Notes under the pieces: model-generated
What the model saw: only the letters and a program-made list of their open reading frames with translations
The model's database searches: none
Told to the model about the DNA's origin: nothing
Source of the DNA: Thioalkalivibrio sp.
Lineage (GTDB): Bacteria; Pseudomonadota; Gammaproteobacteria; Ectothiorhodospirales; Ectothiorhodospiraceae
DNA length: 64,000 nucleotides
Assembly (NCBI GenBank): GCA_011389655.1
Contig: JAABTX010000001.1
Location: 21,958-85,957, forward strand
Direction of reading: 5' to 3'
Position numbers and translations under genes: made by a program
In this document: positions 62,224 to 64,000 of the stretch, one piece after another
Position numbering within the stretch: the first letter of the stretch is position 1
Layout of the letters: every line of letters starts with the position of its first letter

Positions 62224-62529
62224 TCAGTCCGGCCAGACGCGGTCGGGGAAGAGCGCGGTTCCGCTCTCCGGGACCTCGTTCGCGGACGCGGGCTTGCCGC
62301 GCTTGGCGGTCGTGGCTCCCGGCTTCCGGGGGGTTGCGGGGGCCTTGCGCGCGCCGGACCGCGGCCTCGCGGCTGGCTTGCCGGTGCTGCGCGCCGGCTT
62401 CTTCGGTTCCGCGCCGGCCTGGCCTCCCGACTTCGCGGACCCGGTTTCGGGCTTGCCTTCGGCCTTGGGATCCTGCTCCGCCTTGGCCTGGCGGACGCTT
62501 GCGGACAGCTTTTCCTTCGTGGTCGTCAT
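62224..62529 (-). CDS. McdB-like low-complexity protein
   Basis: 101 residues. [20 protein letters not shown] is followed by a Lys/Ala/Pro/Gly/Arg-rich disordered middle, and the chain ends [10 protein letters not shown]. Small, biased, poorly conserved proteins directly downstream of McdA are McdB, the carboxysome adaptor; a C-terminal tryptophan is a family hallmark as I recall. The start overlaps the mcdA stop by 4 nt (ATGA). The assignment rests on position, composition and the terminal Trp. Confidence 0.7.
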   Translation of the reverse strand: MTTTKEKLSASVRQAKAEQDPKAEGKPETGSAKSGGQAGAEPKKPARSTGKPAARPRSGARKAPATPRKPGATTAKRGKPASANEVPESGTALFPDRVWPD

Positions 62530-63161
62530 AATCCGATCACCTCGTCGATCACGGCTTCGATTTCGGCCGTCGCCGGTGTTCCGCGACGACCCAGCTGGTA
62601 GACGGAAACCCCGTCCAGTGCGGCACTCCTGTAGATCGCCCGACGGCGGATCGCGGCCTGCAGCACCGGCACGTCGAACTCCTCCAGGGCGTCGCGCATG
62701 GATGCCGACAGTGCGCTGCGCGGCTCCATCTGGTTGAGCACCAGGAAGGCCTTGAGCCTGCGGTTGACCTTGCGTGCCTCCGCGATCTCGACCGGCAGGC
62801 GCAGACTGGCCCACAGGTCCACCGGAGACGGCAGAATCGGAATCAATGCCACGTCGCAGGCGCGGAGCGCCTGCAGGGAGGCATGGCTCTCGAGCGACGG
62901 CGGACAGTCCAGCACGGTGTAGCGGTAGGCGCGAAAACCCTTCTGCAGCGTCCCCGCGTCCCAGTCCCCGAACATCTGCTTCACGGTGGCGGGGAAGGGT
63001 GCGTTGCCGAGGCTTGCCCACTGGCGTGCCGAGCCCTGCGGATCGAGGTCGATGACCACGGTGTCGCCCCGTCGGGCCAGGCCGGCGGCCAGATTCATCG
63101 CCAGCGTGGTCTTGCCGGCGCCGCCCTTCTGGTTGACCACCGCGGTGACGTGCGTCGCCAT
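62526..63161 (-). CDS. ParA-family ATPase, McdA-like carboxysome positioning protein
   Basis: 211 residues. Deviant Walker [17 protein letters not shown] (about 8-23), [11 protein letters not shown] and [11 protein letters not shown] define ParA/MinD ATPases. In alpha-carboxysome operons this ParA is McdA, which forms nucleoid gradients that space carboxysomes. I chose ATG 63161, the last start before the conserved [13 protein letters not shown]; the frame is open further but overlaps the acRAF gene. Confidence 0.88.
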   Translation of the reverse strand: MATHVTAVVNQKGGAGKTTLAMNLAAGLARRGDTVVIDLDPQGSARQWASLGNAPFPATVKQMFGDWDAGTLQKGFRAYRYTVLDCPPSLESHASLQALRACDVALIPILPSPVDLWASLRLPVEIAEARKVNRRLKAFLVLNQMEPRSALSASMRDALEEFDVPVLQAAIRRRAIYRSAALDGVSVYQLGRRGTPATAEIEAVIDEVIGL

Positions 63162-63162
63162 T

Positions 63163-63432
63163 TCAGCTTGCCGCCGGTCCCGAGAGCGCATTGATGCGCG
63201 CCGCGAGTGCGTATTCTTCCTGTCCGGGCTCACCGCCGTCGGGCGCCTCCAGCGTGATGTTCGCATAGGTGGTGCCGAAACTGATGTTCTGCGGGTGCAT
63301 GCCGGTCTCCTCGGACAGATCGGCCAGTCCGTCGAGAAACAGCCGCGTCTCCCGGTAGCTGCCGAATTCGAAGCGGCGGAACAGCGCCGGCGGACGGCCG
63401 CGAAGTTCCCAGCCCTCTGGCGGTTCCATCAT
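63163..63432 (-). CDS. acRAF / pterin-4a-carbinolamine-dehydratase-like Rubisco assembly factor
   Basis: 89 residues. [58 protein letters not shown] is the carbinolamine-dehydratase-like fold found in alpha-carboxysome operons, where it acts as a Rubisco chaperone (acRAF) rather than an enzyme. The dehydratase HHP..n.y..V.v motif is altered ([17 protein letters not shown]). It overlaps the bacterioferritin-like gene by 4 nt, and mcdA starts immediately after. Confidence 0.87.
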   Translation of the reverse strand: MMEPPEGWELRGRPPALFRRFEFGSYRETRLFLDGLADLSEETGMHPQNISFGTTYANITLEAPDGGEPGQEEYALAARINALSGPAAS

Positions 63433-63863
63433 GTCTTGCCCGGCGCCTTCAGCATGTCATCGATCTCCCGTACGTGGGCCAGTTCCTCCTCGAGGATGTC
63501 GCGCAGCAGTTCGGCTCCTTCCGCGTCGCGCATGCGCTCGGCATGGGCGAGGGCGTCGCGGTACAGCCGCACCGCATCAACCTCGAGAACGCGACCCGCC
63601 GCGAGGAGGTCCTCGACGCTTCGACCCAGGCGGGCCGGCTTCAGGTTGCCGGCCGACGGTGCCACGCCGAGCAGGATCAGCCGCTCCATCAGGCGTTCGG
63701 CATGTGCCAGTTCCTCCACCGCCTCGCCGCGCAGGTGCTCGGCCAGCGGCTCGTCACCCCACAGTCGGGCGAGGACGCTCTGGGCGAGGTACTGCTGGAC
63801 CGCGCCCATTTCGTGCGTGAGTGCACGGGCCAACCAGCCGATGGCCCGGGGATCCACACTCAT
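63429..63863 (-). CDS. bacterioferritin-like protein of the carboxysome operon
   Basis: A 144-residue four-helix-bundle protein. Ferritin-type iron ligands are present in LTHEMGAVQQYLAQS, EAVEELAHAERLMERL, EVDAVRLYRDAL and DILEEELAHVREID. A bacterioferritin-like gene is a regular member of alpha-carboxysome operons, with unclear function there. It lies 11 nt after csoS1 and overlaps acRAF by 4 nt. Confidence 0.85.
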   Translation of the reverse strand: MSVDPRAIGWLARALTHEMGAVQQYLAQSVLARLWGDEPLAEHLRGEAVEELAHAERLMERLILLGVAPSAGNLKPARLGRSVEDLLAAGRVLEVDAVRLYRDALAHAERMRDAEGAELLRDILEEELAHVREIDDMLKAPGKT

Positions 63864-63874
63864 CGACTGGCGCT

Positions 63875-64000
63875 CTAGCTGCGCGTCGAGGTCAGTTCGC
63901 CGTCACGGCCACCGCCCTCGCCATCCGGGGCGGTCGGCAGGATGCCTTCCACCTCGCTGTGCACGCGGGCGATGATGTGCGCGGCCACCAGGCCGTCACC
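63875..64000 (-). CDS. csoS1: alpha-carboxysome shell protein CsoS1 (BMC domain), truncated by window end
   Basis: Only the last 41 codons are present. The frame reads GDGLVAAHIIARVHSEVE followed by GILPTAPDG, the C-terminal end of hexameric CsoS1 BMC shell proteins, then about 16 extra Gly/Asp/Ser-rich residues ending STRS and a TAG stop. Read leftwards it is the first gene seen of the carboxysome tail operon. The N-terminal part lies beyond position 64000. Confidence 0.88.
   Translation of the reverse strand, partial: GDGLVAAHIIARVHSEVEGILPTAPDGEGGGRDGELTSTRS

Overview
The window is GC-rich, gene-dense bacterial chromosome with short intergenic gaps and many 1-4 nt gene overlaps. It carries the tail of an alpha-carboxysome / Rubisco-activation locus, a bicarbonate transporter, an SQR-like flavoprotein, RND efflux genes, PilZ- and FixJ-type regulators and Pseudomonas/Xanthomonas-style REP palindromes. 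Together these suggest a chemolithoautotrophic, probably sulfur-oxidising gammaproteobacterium (Ectothiorhodospiraceae/Thioalkalivibrio-like). The taxonomic call is inference. I saw no prophage, insertion sequence or CRISPR array.

2-15.6 kb (+): a trehalose / alpha-glucan block. It holds a three-domain HAD-OtsB-GH65 protein (truncated by the window edge), GlgB, GlgE, a TreS-maltokinase fusion and MalQ. These form a route from trehalose through maltose and maltose-1-phosphate to branched glucan. A large AMP-ligase/ACP/acyltransferase fusion follows, then PEP synthase, PfkB and a FixJ-type response regulator (15.7-19.8 kb). From 19.9 to 21.1 kb lie a PilZ-like gene and a cold-shock gene, each preceded by a copy of the same 42-bp element, with a two-type REP array between them.

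21.3-45.3 kb: housekeeping and envelope functions. These are a DUF1028 protein, an SLC13/TrkA-C transporter, a tricistronic RND efflux operon, ChaB, CopD, a CoA-disulfide-reductase-like enzyme, PyrC, a YjgR-type ATPase, an SQR-like oxidoreductase, a YheT-type hydrolase, an exported DUF151-PDZ protein, an SDR, a KaiC-like/PEP-synthase-like fusion, tRNA-Leu(UAA) and a TorF-type porin.

45.5-52.4 kb: an iron/metal-themed cluster that I consider the most interesting part. It has a DUF2325 protein, HemP, two small HMA-like proteins divergent from a shared promoter/palindrome, a P1B-type ATPase with SCA in place of CPC, several small membrane proteins with a shared glycine-rich hydrophobic motif and Pro/Gly/Tyr-rich tails, and another HMA-like protein. 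By content it resembles a ferrosome (fez) organelle gene cluster.

53-55.6 kb: an unrecognised exported, probable outer-membrane beta-barrel protein, a DUF1566 protein and REP elements. 55.6-64 kb (-): the CO2-concentrating locus. In transcription order it reads csoS1 (cut by the window end), bacterioferritin-like, acRAF, McdA-like ParA, McdB-like, CbbQ, CbbO, trypsin-like protease, SbtA, SbtB-like PII, CbbR.
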